Assembly: GCA_018857735.1 (NCBI GenBank)
Contig: JABMCL010000154.1
Coordinates: forward strand, 794,501 to 858,500
DNA: 64,000 nucleotides
Source of the DNA: Alviniconcha marisindica
Taxonomy: Eukaryota; Mollusca; Gastropoda; Provannidae
Reading direction: 5' to 3'
Part shown: one piece after another, positions 48,987 to 60,285 of the stretch
How positions within the stretch are numbered: the first letter of the stretch is position 1
Layout of the letters: each line of letters begins with the position of its first letter
The notes under the pieces: model-generated
What the model was told of the DNA's origin: nothing
The model's input: only the letters and a program-made list of their open reading frames with translations
Databases searched by the model: none
Program-made: the position numbers and the translations under genes

Positions 48987-49207
48987 TTAACCTCTTCACT
49001 GCCCCTGGGCTGAAACAGTGAAAGATGCACGGACATGCCTGCGAACAGTAATTTTCTGGTCCTATCACATCTACTTTCAATTTTATGCATTTTGATAAAA
49101 ATCATTCCACATGCCAATGTGAAAAACAAAACAAAAAGGTTTATGGATTTCAAATTTTGCATTTTATTGGTTGTTTTCAAGTGACATCATGGCAGTGAAG
49201 GGGTTAA
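48987..49207. mobile_element. TTAA-bounded MITE family, copy 2
   Basis: 221 bp from TTAACCTCTTCACTGCC to GGCAGTGAAGGGGTTAA, so both terminal inverted repeats are intact. The interior includes AGATGCACGGACATGCCTGC and GTTTTCAAGTGACATCATGG. TTAA at both ends suits piggyBac-type insertion, though TTAA could also belong to the repeat itself. Confidence 0.87.
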
Positions 49208-50890
49208 TGTCAAGACTCAACCCCTTAGGGTCACCTCAGGATCGATCCAACTCTGCCACTAATGTCACTTTGTCAGTGTCATAATTTTTTTTTTTTTAAA
49301 CTGTAGTATGACAGCACCAAAAAATCAAACTCGATCAGTTGATGTAATCAAACTAAAACTAGTTCTTATACAATTCAGACAGGCTTAGTCACACCAGGTG
49401 TGTGTTGGCTTACAGGGTAAAACCTGTACCATACTTCCGGCACATATTATATCTGGAAACTCTGGTAATAATGACATGAATAACAATGTCATATCTTCCT
49501 CACTGCTGGGGCAACTATTGATTGCCACAGCATCTGTGAATGCCTGTCCCTGGTAACACTATCTAACACTGTAGTGTAAGTGTAACAGACCTCCCTCTTG
49601 ACAGATTTCTCCTGCATAAGCTGATCATACAATCACTTGCACTGCACTGGGTAGACCCAGTTAGGTGATTTTCCCAGTATGACTATGAACAGGATACACA
49701 ATTTATTGATTACTTTAAGCATAAGTCGATAAGACACAGGGAAGAGGCTTTGGGCTTGTCTCTACCTGCCAGGAACTCAACATGAGCTCATGGTGAATTT
49801 ATTGGTATTGTCAAAATCTTCCTAATCTGATTCATCTACATACAGATTTGGGACTTCTTCCTTTGTTCAGTCATTGTCGGGTTCTTCACCTGATAGCATT
49901 TTATTGGATATTTTTATAGTTATACTGTCTCACCCAAAATTTTAAATTTCACTAATTTCAAATTTATATTATAATATATATTATATTTATATATATAATG
50001 CCAAAGCTCCGTCAAGTTGTAAACTTGTATTTAAAGACCACAAAGTCAGAGACGGGCCTGATACCAAAATCCTATCTGGGCGTGATATGAAACTTACAAT
50101 TCTAATAAACCCATACACAATTACAAAATACATAATTTCACCATTCAAATACCATGTTAAATATTATTACGATTATAACAATCATGAATACCACTTATCA
50201 AAATATCAGCGAAGTCAAGCAGGCAGTTACATTTAACCTAAATTCTATTCAGGCAAATGATGCTAAAAAGTGTAACACATAAACCCAATTTTTAAATTTA
50301 AAAAAATTTAGTTTTAGTGACTTTTTAACAGCTGTGATGTAGTAAAGAGCTATCAAACCCTCACAGTCATGAATACATCACATGGCATCTTGTAATTGGA
50401 GAAGACTGGCCTAGCCTTGAACCTGGGGCATTAGGTCAGAGAGAGGCTACCCCAGTCTTCCCTTCAAGCTCACCAGCCAGGAGGGTATTCTACTGTGGAT
50501 CAGAAGCACTCTGGCAGATCAGTAATCCCAGTCTCACCACCCAGGAGCTGATCATCACTCAATGCAGATGAATTGATAGAAGCAGCAGAAAATACCATGC
50601 CCCTGGCCATTTACAGTCATTATGAGTAATAACTAATGTGATACTGATAGTATAAAAATTATGTACACACATTTGTTTACAAGTACAACATAAGCAGTCA
50701 GCCTGGTGTATACTGTGCATTAACCCAGTATCAAATTCTGAAGGTGTGCCTCTATAGTCTATTTACGCAGCCTAAGAGAACCAGATAGTGATACAGTGTT
50801 AGGGTGACAGCATCAAAACTAGACAGCTCCTAGTCCTACTAGTCCTAGTCCTAACCACTGAAAATGTTAGCAAGGTGACCGCAATGATTT

Positions 50891-50975
50891 TAGTATTTTA
50901 GTGACAGAACAATCCTAGTATTTTAGTGACAGAATAATCCTAATATTTTACTGACAGAACAATCCTAAGTCCTCT
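50891..50975. repeat. Short tandem repeat, about 32-bp unit, 3 copies
   Basis: TTTTAGTGACAGAACAATCC, TTTTAGTGACAGAATAATCC and TTTTACTGACAGAACAATCC follow each other. Confidence 0.88.
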
Positions 50976-51539
50976 GGATCTGATTTCTCCTACAGATCTA
51001 TGAAATACCAACTTGCTTTCAAGTTGGGCTCACCCAAAACTGTGATTTGCTACACAATGTTAGTCTCAATTTACTTTGTCATAGTCATAGGTAAGAATCA
51101 GCCCAGTGAACATTTTTTAATCAACACAGACAACAAAACGCCAGACCCAGTAAATCAAGAATTTATTTTGTTATGGTTATACTTATACTTTATAGTGAAG
51201 TAAGTACTACATTAATCAATCATGGATCATTTACTATACACTATTAGTGTTAAGTACTGTGCAAATCAATGATGAATCACTCACTAACGGATAGCTGAAG
51301 GCTTGGGGCATCGGAGCAGCCAGCCGTTCAAACTTACTTCGTATGACTCATGAATGAAATACGTAAAAACAGTGAACTGGCTATAGACTATCATTGTGTC
51401 TAAGTATCATCAGTCAGACTTTTGGAAAAAATTCACGAGAACTGATAAGTTCACAATGTTGTTAGCCTCAATTTAATGGGAGAAAAAATATATTAAAAAA
51501 AATCTGCTATTCAAGTGTTATAAATATTATATATAATAT

Positions 51540-51558
51540 ATATAATTCCATAATATAG

Positions 51559-51589
<31 letters not shown>

Positions 51590-52008
51590 TATATATAAGG
51601 GTGAATCCACTATTCAATCCATTACACGCTCAGATGATCACACACTCAGATCAGACAGATGATCAATAAAACACTGTGAACAAAACGTGTTTCATTTGCA
51701 AAATGTGCAAGCTCCCTAAATCCCACAAATGGGCCCCACTGAGAGCAAGGCTGCTATTACATTATTAGTAGTAGTGTTACTGATGGAGGGCCTCAACACC
51801 AGACAATAATGCAATCACTACCAGTGCCACCCCTATTCCCTCCAACATCCAGGAGAGTGGCTCCAGCTCTGCATCAATTGACAATTCAATGGCAATGGCT
51901 CATTTTCGACACACAGAGCTAGGCAAATGTGCACCCCCCCCCCCCTCCCCCCCCCACACACACATACAACACACACACACATGTACTACACACACATGTC
52001 ACATGTAC

Positions 52009-52078
<70 letters not shown>

Positions 52079-52116
52079 CTTCACACAAACACACACACAC
52101 ACACACTCACACACTG
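51540..52116. repeat. (AT)n tract and C-run plus (CA)n block
   Basis: AT-rich dinucleotide tract at 51527-51598, C-runs at 51935-51953 and (CA)n from 51953 to 52110 interrupted by ATGTACT segments. Confidence 0.9.
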
Positions 52117-54329
52117 GTACTGGTACGGGCAAACACAGTCAGAGCACTGCTGCTGTGCCTACAGGCGCTATTTGCATAAACATTAAACGCCTCAATCAGT
52201 CAGTGGCAACACTGTGTTGTCTTCCCCATTGCTGCCCCAGGTCATGTTTGTCCTGGTAGTTATAATAACCTGATGATGCTGCATGGGGCAATAGGCCGGC
52301 TGTGAACTGCTCTGGCTTAGAGTTAGACTGCACTACAGTCTACAGTAAGGCCAACAGGTCAAACCTCTGCTTCATTTCACTTTTCAATTACTTTTTATTA
52401 AGTTGCGCCTCCCCCCCAACTTACAAACGCACTATTTTTTTCTCCAACTTATTCTCAGTTTATGGACAGTCTGTTGTCATGGTGTTGATGAACCAAAATC
52501 ACAATGAAATTTTATTGTGACCTAATTAAAAAACAAAATGGCTCACTCCATTGCCCCCCATCTTCATTTGTTTGATTTTAATGTCAAGCTACATCAAAAT
52601 CTGGTGATGTACTACAAATGACAACACTCATTCTCTGTGTCAGCTGTGAGGTACTGCAGAAAGATGACACTGATGACTGTCAATTAATGGAAAAGCCAAC
52701 TGCTTTCAAATTCTGGAGCAGCCTCTTCACCACCTTAAACTTAGTAAACTGTAAAGGAATGCACACACACACTGACACAGAAGAAGAAAAAAAGTGTAGT
52801 ACTTCTGAGTCATTTCCTACACATATATCACAGACACATCTGTAATGTTAGTAATAGTATGTTACTGTTAGTTTTTGACAAGAGCAGTGGGTCTCCATTT
52901 CACTGCATTTGTTATTTGTACTTTTGTAGACCTAGCTGATGGAAAGTTAATCCCCTTGGTGAAACAGACAAGGAAAGGATCACCCTTTTATTTTCCAGCA
53001 TAAACTAAGTACAAAATGTATTATTTCTGATTCATAATTTTCTACCTGTACCTGAATAATTAACGTACTGCATCATGACAGACAGTGGATGCAGCTGATC
53101 AGCCTGCCAGGTTAAGTTCACCAACTACAAACACATTTTAACAGTAATCTGCTCTTTGTTTCCGTGCTTTTTTTTGCTTTTTTAATAATTAACAGATAAC
53201 TAAATAATGAGCAAAACACAAACTTCCTTAACTCTCAATAAGTGTCATCATATTAATACTAAAATTCAATTAACCATTTTGAAAACAAAACACTGTCAAA
53301 CACAAACATGCAGTAAAATTACTAACAACACAAAAACAAACAAAAGAAGGAAATATACACACACACACACACATCACAGTTCACACACACACACACACAC
53401 AACCTTTTGAGAGAAAATAAAATCTGTAAAATAATAGACACTGCATTGTCAGGGAGAGATTTAAAAGAAATGAATGAAGCTGGAGAACACTTGTGTGTGG
53501 GAGGTTTCCCAGCCCTGTTTAGTGTTTACACTATCTTCTGTGCAAATCTTCAGGGATCAACAGCAAAATGTCAGCTGCTGACTAGCCAAGGGGCTGCACA
53601 TGGCTGCTTTAAGTGCTTGAGATAGCACACATACCTTATCTCACTCCTAGTCCTATAGGCCTCATCAAATTTTGTCACAGGGTGCAGCACAATTGAATGT
53701 CACAGTCACCCAATCCTGAGAATTACTACTCAGTAATAGGGCAGTCCCAATCACAATCACTGGTCTGAAATAGGCACGTTTCTGATCCACAGATGTATGC
53801 AGTCTGTTCACACAAGGCACATTAGTTAACAACACTCAGCTGGGTGTTTAACCCCAATCCAGGTCTAGTCTACTACAGAACTAGTACTTTACTAATTATA
53901 ATTTATATACTGTAAAAGTACTACAAGTACAATACCAGTCTACATTTTAAAATTATATCGATACTGTAGTCATGGACTCTGACATACACACTTGTAAAGC
54001 TACAGCTCTCTCAGTCTCAGTCTCAGGCTGCGTTCATTGATCTTGAACTGACTCCTCCTGTTGTTCTGGATCATTCTGAGTACCTAAGTCTCATGGATTT
54101 GTTCATTTTACACAGATGATCATGATGTTTAACCTAAACTAAGTTGGATAAATATCTCAACTGTGATCATATTTTTGTTTGTGCTTAATTAGTTAATACT
54201 ATAATAGATAGAGATGCACAAACTTATTTTCAGCCAACACACTATGCTCCAACACATTTCCTCTAGTTCATCCACATCTGACATGGTTATGAATCTGAAT
54301 GGCCTTGCCTTAACAAACTAAATCACTCC

Positions 54330-54940
54330 TTAAGCCCCTTCTAAATTGGGCGAACATTTGTTCGCGAACATAGTTGGGAGTAGTCAGCGAACATAGTTGG
54401 TTCTTAGTTGGGCAAACTATCGCTTCGTAAATATAGTTGGGAGTATTTATCAAACTGCGATGAAGATATGTTTGGGTCCAAAAGGCTTCACTCAACATGT
54501 TCTGGGAATATTCGCCCTATTCGATGCACCTTGCCTCTCTGATTAGCTGAGAGCGGAGAGCTCTCCTATGGATGAGGAAGAAAGAAAAAATGGATGACGG
54601 TATCGCTAGGTACTTCACTCACTTCAGACTTGTGGGAGGTGCAGCCTGGTCTCTGGGACCCAGAATGATATAGTAGTTAGTTGAATTACCCCGTGGTGGA
54701 TGATTAAAGAATACTGACTTGACTTTAGCCTACATTTTGGATCACACTGTTTGCTGCACTTCTGCCGCAAGTTTAGGCCGAAGCTTGCATCTCATTATAC
54801 GCCAGTTAAAAACAAAGTATAGTTCATCGAACTGTCCGAACCATGTTCGGCGAACTATGAGCTTACTTAAGAAACGAAGTAAAGTTCGACAAAGTAAAGT
54901 TCAATGAAGTAAATGTATGCCCAATTAAGAACGGGCTTAA
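54330..54940. mobile_element. MITE-like element, copy B (inverted relative to copy A)
   Basis: About 611 bp bounded by TTAAGCCC at the left and GGGCTTAA at the right, with CCAATTAAGAACGGGCTTAA the better-preserved end. The interior is the reverse complement of copy A at roughly 75-80 percent by eye, including CTTGTGGGAGGTGCAGCCTG and CTCTGGGACCCAGAATGATA. No open frame of significance. Confidence 0.8.
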
Positions 54941-56477
54941 GTACTCCCTCAAGAATGCCAATGGTCAACTGAGGCATACGTGCATATTTGGCCTTCCACC
55001 AATGCTGGCAGTCTAATTTGAAAAAGAAAATAGTTCTCCTGAATCCCATTCCCACTCCCAGTCATGTTTCACAAAGTTGTCAAAGTTTGTAACTTGCAAC
55101 AATATGCAAATAATCTACAAATTAAAAATTCGTAACTTACGGTCACACCTAAACCCAGAAACAAAATCTTGCAAATAATTTTGAATCCCAAATATTAACA
55201 TCCAACATATTTTCTGGTTTTGTCATTGATGAACAACACACAATTGCATACATGTGTAATCAAATACCAATAATAAATATAAAAAATTTAAATGATATAC
55301 CTACAACTTAGCGAGTAATGTGTTCATGCGCTGCACTGACTAAGCATGTTTCTGGTGTGTCTGAGTTGGAAATGATGTGTGATGATGGTAAGTACTGCTA
55401 ATGCTATCGAAAATGGCTGAATATTTTCTAATTTTGATTTTTGTAAAGCCAAATCATCTCTCCAACAAAAATGGCAACATGGAGTGATGGACAGACATCA
55501 ATACTACATATTTCAAATCAACTTGGTTCACAGTCCAAGGGTATTTTCAATGTTGTGATACTTTCTTGACAAGCCATTTTCAAAATCAAATCATTTGCAC
55601 TTGCAGCATCCTAGATTCCTACTCCTAGTCCTACCAATATAATATAAACATCTAATAAAGTTATGTCATTCAACATTATTTTCTGTCTCTTACAGTTACA
55701 ATCAATCTATACAATAGATAACACAATACAAGAAAAGTAGACATTATGACAAAAGACTGATTCAAAATACTTGTTTAATAATAATAATATGGACCACACT
55801 CAGTGGTATTACTGGCACACAGCTTTGGAGAATGACCCAGTATTTATAATTTACAAACAAGTTCTGAGAAAAAAAGAGGAAAAAATGTCTCCTACCTAAT
55901 TACCTGTTGCTGAACGTTGCTTTGTTTGTTTGTTTGTTGTTGTTGTTGCTGTTTTGTTGAGGGTTATTTCTCCCCCTTATGCTACCATAATTTTAGAAGT
56001 CATTTTGTGTGTACAGGTTTTTGGGTTGTTGTCTTTCATTTGGCCTAAAATTAATCTCAAACCAAGACACTGCATGCTCACTCTCTCTTTCTCCCCCCAC
56101 CCTTTCATATTTATTTGACCTGTCCATTTTTGCTGAATAGTGAATGACATTTTTCTTAAATAAAACAATCATCATGTGACCATTCTCAGCATACTGTCAC
56201 TGTGTAGTTCATACCTATATACTGCTTAACAAACACTAAGTTTGCATTATTGCTGCCAGCCAATGAAAACATATAACAGTACTAATACAGTAATAGTAAT
56301 ACACGCATAATTTAGTTCAGATGAAATTAAACATGATTTGGTTAAGTACCGAGTTAGGTTGCTGATCACTATTAGTATTACTATTATTTTACAAATTACA
56401 TACATGTTTAAATATTCTCATGGTCCAACTAGTGTAGTGGTCTTTACTGGTAACTGGTGTTAGTATTAACTACTATT

Positions 56478-56575
56478 ACTGGCAGGCTTGCCACTTCATC
56501 GACTGGGTCAGAAACTTCAGGAAGTCGACACATTCTAATTATAGACTGCCAGTGACTCTTCCGCTCAGCCTTATC
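56478..56575 (-). other. Possible short exon in LRCH intron 1
   Basis: A minus-strand open stretch reads LHDKAERKSHWQSIIRM, then CRLPEVSDPVDEVASLP, followed by a gtaata donor-like site. The composition is more protein-like than neighbouring frames, and it lies 1.2 kb from LRCH exon 1. No convincing acceptor with a pyrimidine tract is visible, and its frame is phase 0, which does not fit LRCH exon 1. It might belong to the gene ending at 44750, or be chance. Confidence 0.18.
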
Positions 56576-56839
56576 ATGCAGAGAAACACACCAACACTGG
56601 CAACAGTGTGTGTAAACTGTAACAATGCACACTATCTGCATGCATGTGTGCACATACACTGTTACTTTAGTGTTAACTGTTCTCTCTATATATTAATCTC
56701 TCTGAGTCTCTCACTAACTCTGACTCATCTCTAATTTCAAAGTGACTATAGCTTCTCGTTTTCCCATTACTGTCACTAGTGTCAGCCAGCATGAGTATAA
56801 ATTAGTTAATAGTATACTACAATGACTATACATCTCAGA

Positions 56840-56841
<2 letters not shown>

Positions 56842-56878
<37 letters not shown>
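56842..56878. repeat. (GT)n microsatellite
   Basis: Seventeen or so GT units within AT-rich intron 1 sequence. Confidence 0.93.
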
Positions 56879-56880
<2 letters not shown>

Positions 56881-57823
56881 GTGCGCACACATGAGCACTA
56901 ACACACATAAATATATGCCTACATGATAAATTGATAGTACTTCCAAAGTTCCATTACTATTTCAGTGCAGAATTTATCTACCTGTATCACTATCAGTGTA
57001 TGTTAAATGTTACTACTGACAAAAATAATACTTGCATACATGGAAAGACTGTGGTCATGCAAATGCGTAGATTTGCAAGTGCAAGATAAACTTTTATGTC
57101 AATGACATTTTTTAAGCTAAAGATACCATTACCAGCTCAGGTATCACCAAGCACTTAATTTTTTTAAATTATATATAATATAAAAAAACTGTTCTATATC
57201 ATAAATGAGTTCTGATTCAGTGATTGAAGTACATTTTATTATGAGTGTCAGGCCCTTTGAAGAATAACATTTACATTAATAAAATGACATTAATTGTCAA
57301 GTAAAAATATGTATTTCCCTATGTACATCAGAAAAATGTAATCCCAATTTTGTAATTTTACCAGACATTTTAATTTATACCTTAAGTTCAAAAGAACACA
57401 TTGTACTCCCCAAAAATATTTCACTTCATCAATTCACGCAAGGAATGGACTAACACTGAGGCAAGCAACATCGTCAAGCGAAGCGGAAGAAAATGTGGAA
57501 TGCTTGCTGAATGCTAAAGGGTTAAAAACCAGACCCGCGTCTGTTTCTGAAACACCATCGCGGAAACGATGTCAAACTGTCCAACCCAAACAAAGTGAGC
57601 CTCGGTCTGTTTATTATACACACATTAGCAGATAAAAAGTGGTCAAACACTTCACGACCAAGCAGAGATATTTCTAAAAACTGGTGGCCGCCGTTACTTC
57701 GTGTGTAGCAGAAGTAGTACACAATCATTCACAGACTCTGGCAAGGGTAACGGACTGCAATGAAAGTGGAGTCCGTCTGCACGAAGCTTCACAACAAGAA
57801 TAGAGCAGTGAAACAAAACTTAC

Positions 57824-57995
57824 CGGTGTGAATCGTGTCCCCAAGATCATACTTGGTGCAAATCTTCGGATAATCCTTCAACTTTCTCCCACTCAAATTC
57901 ACTTCTCCTGTAAACTGTGCATCTTCAAACACTCGATCCACAGGCCGTCCAATAACTGGGGGGCTTTGGCCGCCCGCTCCATAAGAAGCGGCCAT
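57824..57995 (-). CDS. LRCH: LRCH exon 1: start codon and N-terminal lead-in to the LRRs
   Basis: Encodes 57 residues plus one nucleotide (phase 1). The start is the ATG at 57995-57993. It has A at -3 and G at +4, and an in-frame TGA lies 21 nt upstream (58016-58014), so no longer N-terminus is possible in this exon. The protein begins MAASYGAGG, has a short Gly/Pro-rich head, then the family-typical lead-in with NLSGRKLKDYP and YDLGDTIHT, which precedes the first leucine-rich repeat in LRCH proteins. The donor is CG followed by gtaagt, close to consensus. The following intron is 24 kb, a usual arrangement for a promoter-proximal first intron. Confidence 0.92.
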
Positions 57996-58120
57996 CTTAC
58001 AACTTGGACATGCTCATTGCGCATGCTCAGAGAAAAAGTTCGCAGGAAGTGACTTCAATGATGTTCCCAATCCCAGAATGAGCTCATCAAAAACCCAAAC
58101 AAAAGAAGTGCATGGGAAAT
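57984..58120 (-). promoter_or_regulatory. LRCH core promoter / 5' leader region with YY1- and NRF1-like motifs
   Basis: The start codon sits in AAGATGGCCGC (minus strand, 57998-57988), which resembles the YY1 initiator-type motif AAGATGGCGGC often found at start sites of broadly expressed animal genes. At 58017-58030 the sequence GAGCATGCGCAA closely resembles the NRF1 consensus. No TATA box is evident. The motif calls are by eye; the transcription start is inferred to lie within about 100 bp upstream of the ATG. Confidence 0.4.
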
Positions 58121-59039
58121 GGGGGTGTAGACCAACTGTAAGTGGAAGGCAGAAGGGGAAACTTGAAAGAAAACGAAGCTCCCAGCGTGGCATTTTTGAG
58201 CAAAGTTTTTCTTTCTTTTTAGGTTGAGACTCACACGTTAGTAATAATTATATGTAGCCGTGACATTTCCGCATCACTCTTCACCGACTGGAGTCGCCGG
58301 GAGCGGACCCGGCGGCAGTTACCCCAAGCCGGATCCGTCAGTTCTTCGTTCATTTGGAGCAGCCACAACCCCTGATTTTTGTAGTTGTTTTTTGTTGTTT
58401 TGTTTGTTTGTTTTTGTTTTGCTTTTTTTTTAGTAGAACCCTGTCAATGATCTTTCAAAGCCAAACTGAAAACCTTCCTCTTCTCATAGTATTTCCGAGT
58501 CCATCCTCAGTTATATCAGTACCCAGTTTCTGCTACAGTCATTGTGTGTGTGTGTGTGGTTGGGGGGGGGGGGGGGCGTTTGTAGTGCGTTTTTTGTTGT
58601 TGTTGTTTAATTTTATTTTTTTAATGTAAATTGTTTTGCCGTAGGACTATGCCGTACATGATGTGTATAGAATATATTTAGGTTAAGATGACTCATGTGA
58701 GCGCTCGGGGCGTTGATGAGCACATGATCAATGTACATTATTATTATTATATATTTATTTTTTGTTTATTTTTTCATTTATTTTTTGTCAGTTATTCTGC
58801 TGCTATTATGCGGCCGCGTCAGTACCCGCCATGTCAGTGCCGAGTTTCCACCACCGTGCTGACTAGTAAGCCGGTTCCGCCCGTCGCCACTGCGGGCCGG
58901 CGTCGCCGCGGTAGTCAGTACAGGACTTAGTGCTGCTGGATACAAGCATCTTTATTTATGATGCCATGACGGTTGGAGCTGACTGAGCCTCAACTGAACC
59001 GAGTTGACCGGCCGACACTAGAAGTTCGGTTGTCCCGTA

Positions 59040-59215
59040 ACTGCCGGACATAGTTCAGGAGCTGTGTGAGAGTCAGTCGAGGTGGCCGTCCTGGGCTGTC
59101 CGTCCTAACGAGCCTTCTGGTTTCCGTGGACGTAAAAAATTATTGCACCGTGCTTCGGCATTGGTCACAACTTGTCCCTAATATGTCAACTGACATCTGA
59201 GGCCATTAAGCATCA
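59040..59215 (+). mobile_element. SINE-related fragment
   Basis: Contains CAGGAGCTGTGTGAGAGTC, CGAGGTGGCCGTCCTGGGCT, CGTCCTAACGAGCCTTCTGG and CCCTAATATGTCAACTGACA. The same series occurs inverted at 60690-60850, 61190-61350 and partly at 41205-41295. It shares the GGTTTCCGTGGACGT core with the 63096-63424 SINE, so it is a related subfamily or tail. Confidence 0.7.
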
Positions 59216-59457
59216 CTTCATCAACTGCCGGACTCCGACTCAGTGACCACAAACTAAAAAGCCATCCCGCTACCGAGAACCGCCGGCTGCTTGGTGGCAA
59301 GACCGGCGGCTGCCGGGCATGGCCCGCCGTGACTACTTTGGCTATGCCAACTTACGTCGGTGACTCCGAGCTGCAAACACTAACACTGTAACAGTCAAAA
59401 CTAGTTGCTTAATTTCAGTAATTACTGACTAACCCAGCGGAGTGTAAGACAGAAATT

Positions 59458-59927
59458 GAGAGTTAGCCTAGCAGTATGTACTACTGACTAGGTCACGGTA
59501 CTCAGTAGTGCAACTGACTAGGCTAACCGCTCCGCAATTTCTGAGAGTTAGCCTAGTATGTACTACTAGGTCACGGTACTAGTGCAACTGACTAGGCTAA
59601 CCGCTCCGCAATTCAGTCTGAGAGTTAGCCTAGTATGTACTACTAGGTCACGGTACTAGTGCAACTGACTAGGCTAACCGCTCCGCAATTTCTGAGAGTT
59701 AGCCTAGTCAGTATGTACTACTAGGTCACGGTACTAGTGCAACTGACTAGGCTAACCGCTCCGCAATTTCTGAGAGTTAGCCTAGTCAGTATGTACTACT
59801 AGGTCACGGTACTAGTGCAACTGACTAGGCTAACCGCTCCGCAATTTCTGAGAGTTAGCCTAGCAGTATGTACTACTAGGTCACAGGTACTAGTGCAACT
59901 GACTAGCTAACCCTCCGCAATTTCTGT
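59458..59927. repeat. Satellite, 74-85-bp unit, 6 copies, each an inverted repeat
   Basis: Copies start GAGAGTTAGCCTAG at about 59458, 59543, 59620, 59694, 59772 and 59850. Each contains GTTAGCCTAG(TCAGT) and, after about 30 bases, ACTGACTAGGCTAAC, its reverse complement. Copy lengths differ mainly by CAG/CAGT-type insertions. Confidence 0.94.
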
Positions 59928-60285
59928 CCAGCACAGCCAGCTCTGTTTTTTTGTTTTTTTGTTTCAAAGTTTGTTTTGTTTTTGTTTTTTGTTTTTAGAA
60001 CAAATAAAACGTGTAGGGAAAGACTGAAAACAAATTAATTTTGTTTTAAATTGTCAAATAATCAGTAACGGGCGGCCGCGGCGGGGTGGGCCCGGGTGAC
60101 GCCAAGAATTAGATGATGTGCGGGGTGGCGGGTGACGTGACGTCTGACTGGCAGACCGTGGCTTTGTCGCCGCAGTGACTGACGTATCTCCGACTGATAT
60201 GACCAGACTCAGAGGTTCAGTCTCGGCCGAGCGGCCGCCGAGCCCAATTCGTTCCGCTGGTTAAAAAAAAAAAGGTTCGTTCAGT

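Larger units (their letters stand above)
33679..57823 (-). other. LRCH intron 1 (24 kb)
   Basis: Bounded by exon 1 donor gtaagt and exon 2 acceptor acag. It contains satellites, three MITE-like copies, SINE copies and many microsatellites, listed separately, plus the putative foreign terminal exon at 44750-44903. Stretches 35400-36800, 43380-44400, 49250-51500, 52200-54300 and 55000-57800 show no recognisable gene or large repeat beyond AT-rich sequence and short CA/GT tracts. Confidence 0.75.
1..57995 (-). other. LRCH: LRCH-family gene locus, 3' end outside window
   Basis: Minus-strand gene of at least 58 kb assembled from 12 exons: 57824-57995, 33534-33678, 32782-32911, 31451-31556, 30794-30930, 29639-29769, 23345-23474, 20309-21022, 16111-16221, 15557-15711, 14167-14256 and 654-824. 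Every junction uses AG acceptor and GT donor, and intron phases agree throughout (1,2,0,1,0,2,0,0,0,2,2,2). LRCH proteins are cytoplasmic or membrane-associated scaffolds with N-terminal leucine-rich repeats and a C-terminal calponin-homology domain; vertebrate members have been linked to DOCK-family exchange factors and the cytoskeleton. The sequence shows the LRR half, a disordered middle and a coiled coil. The CH domain is missing and presumably lies beyond position 1. Which vertebrate paralogue it matches cannot be decided here. Confidence 0.85.
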
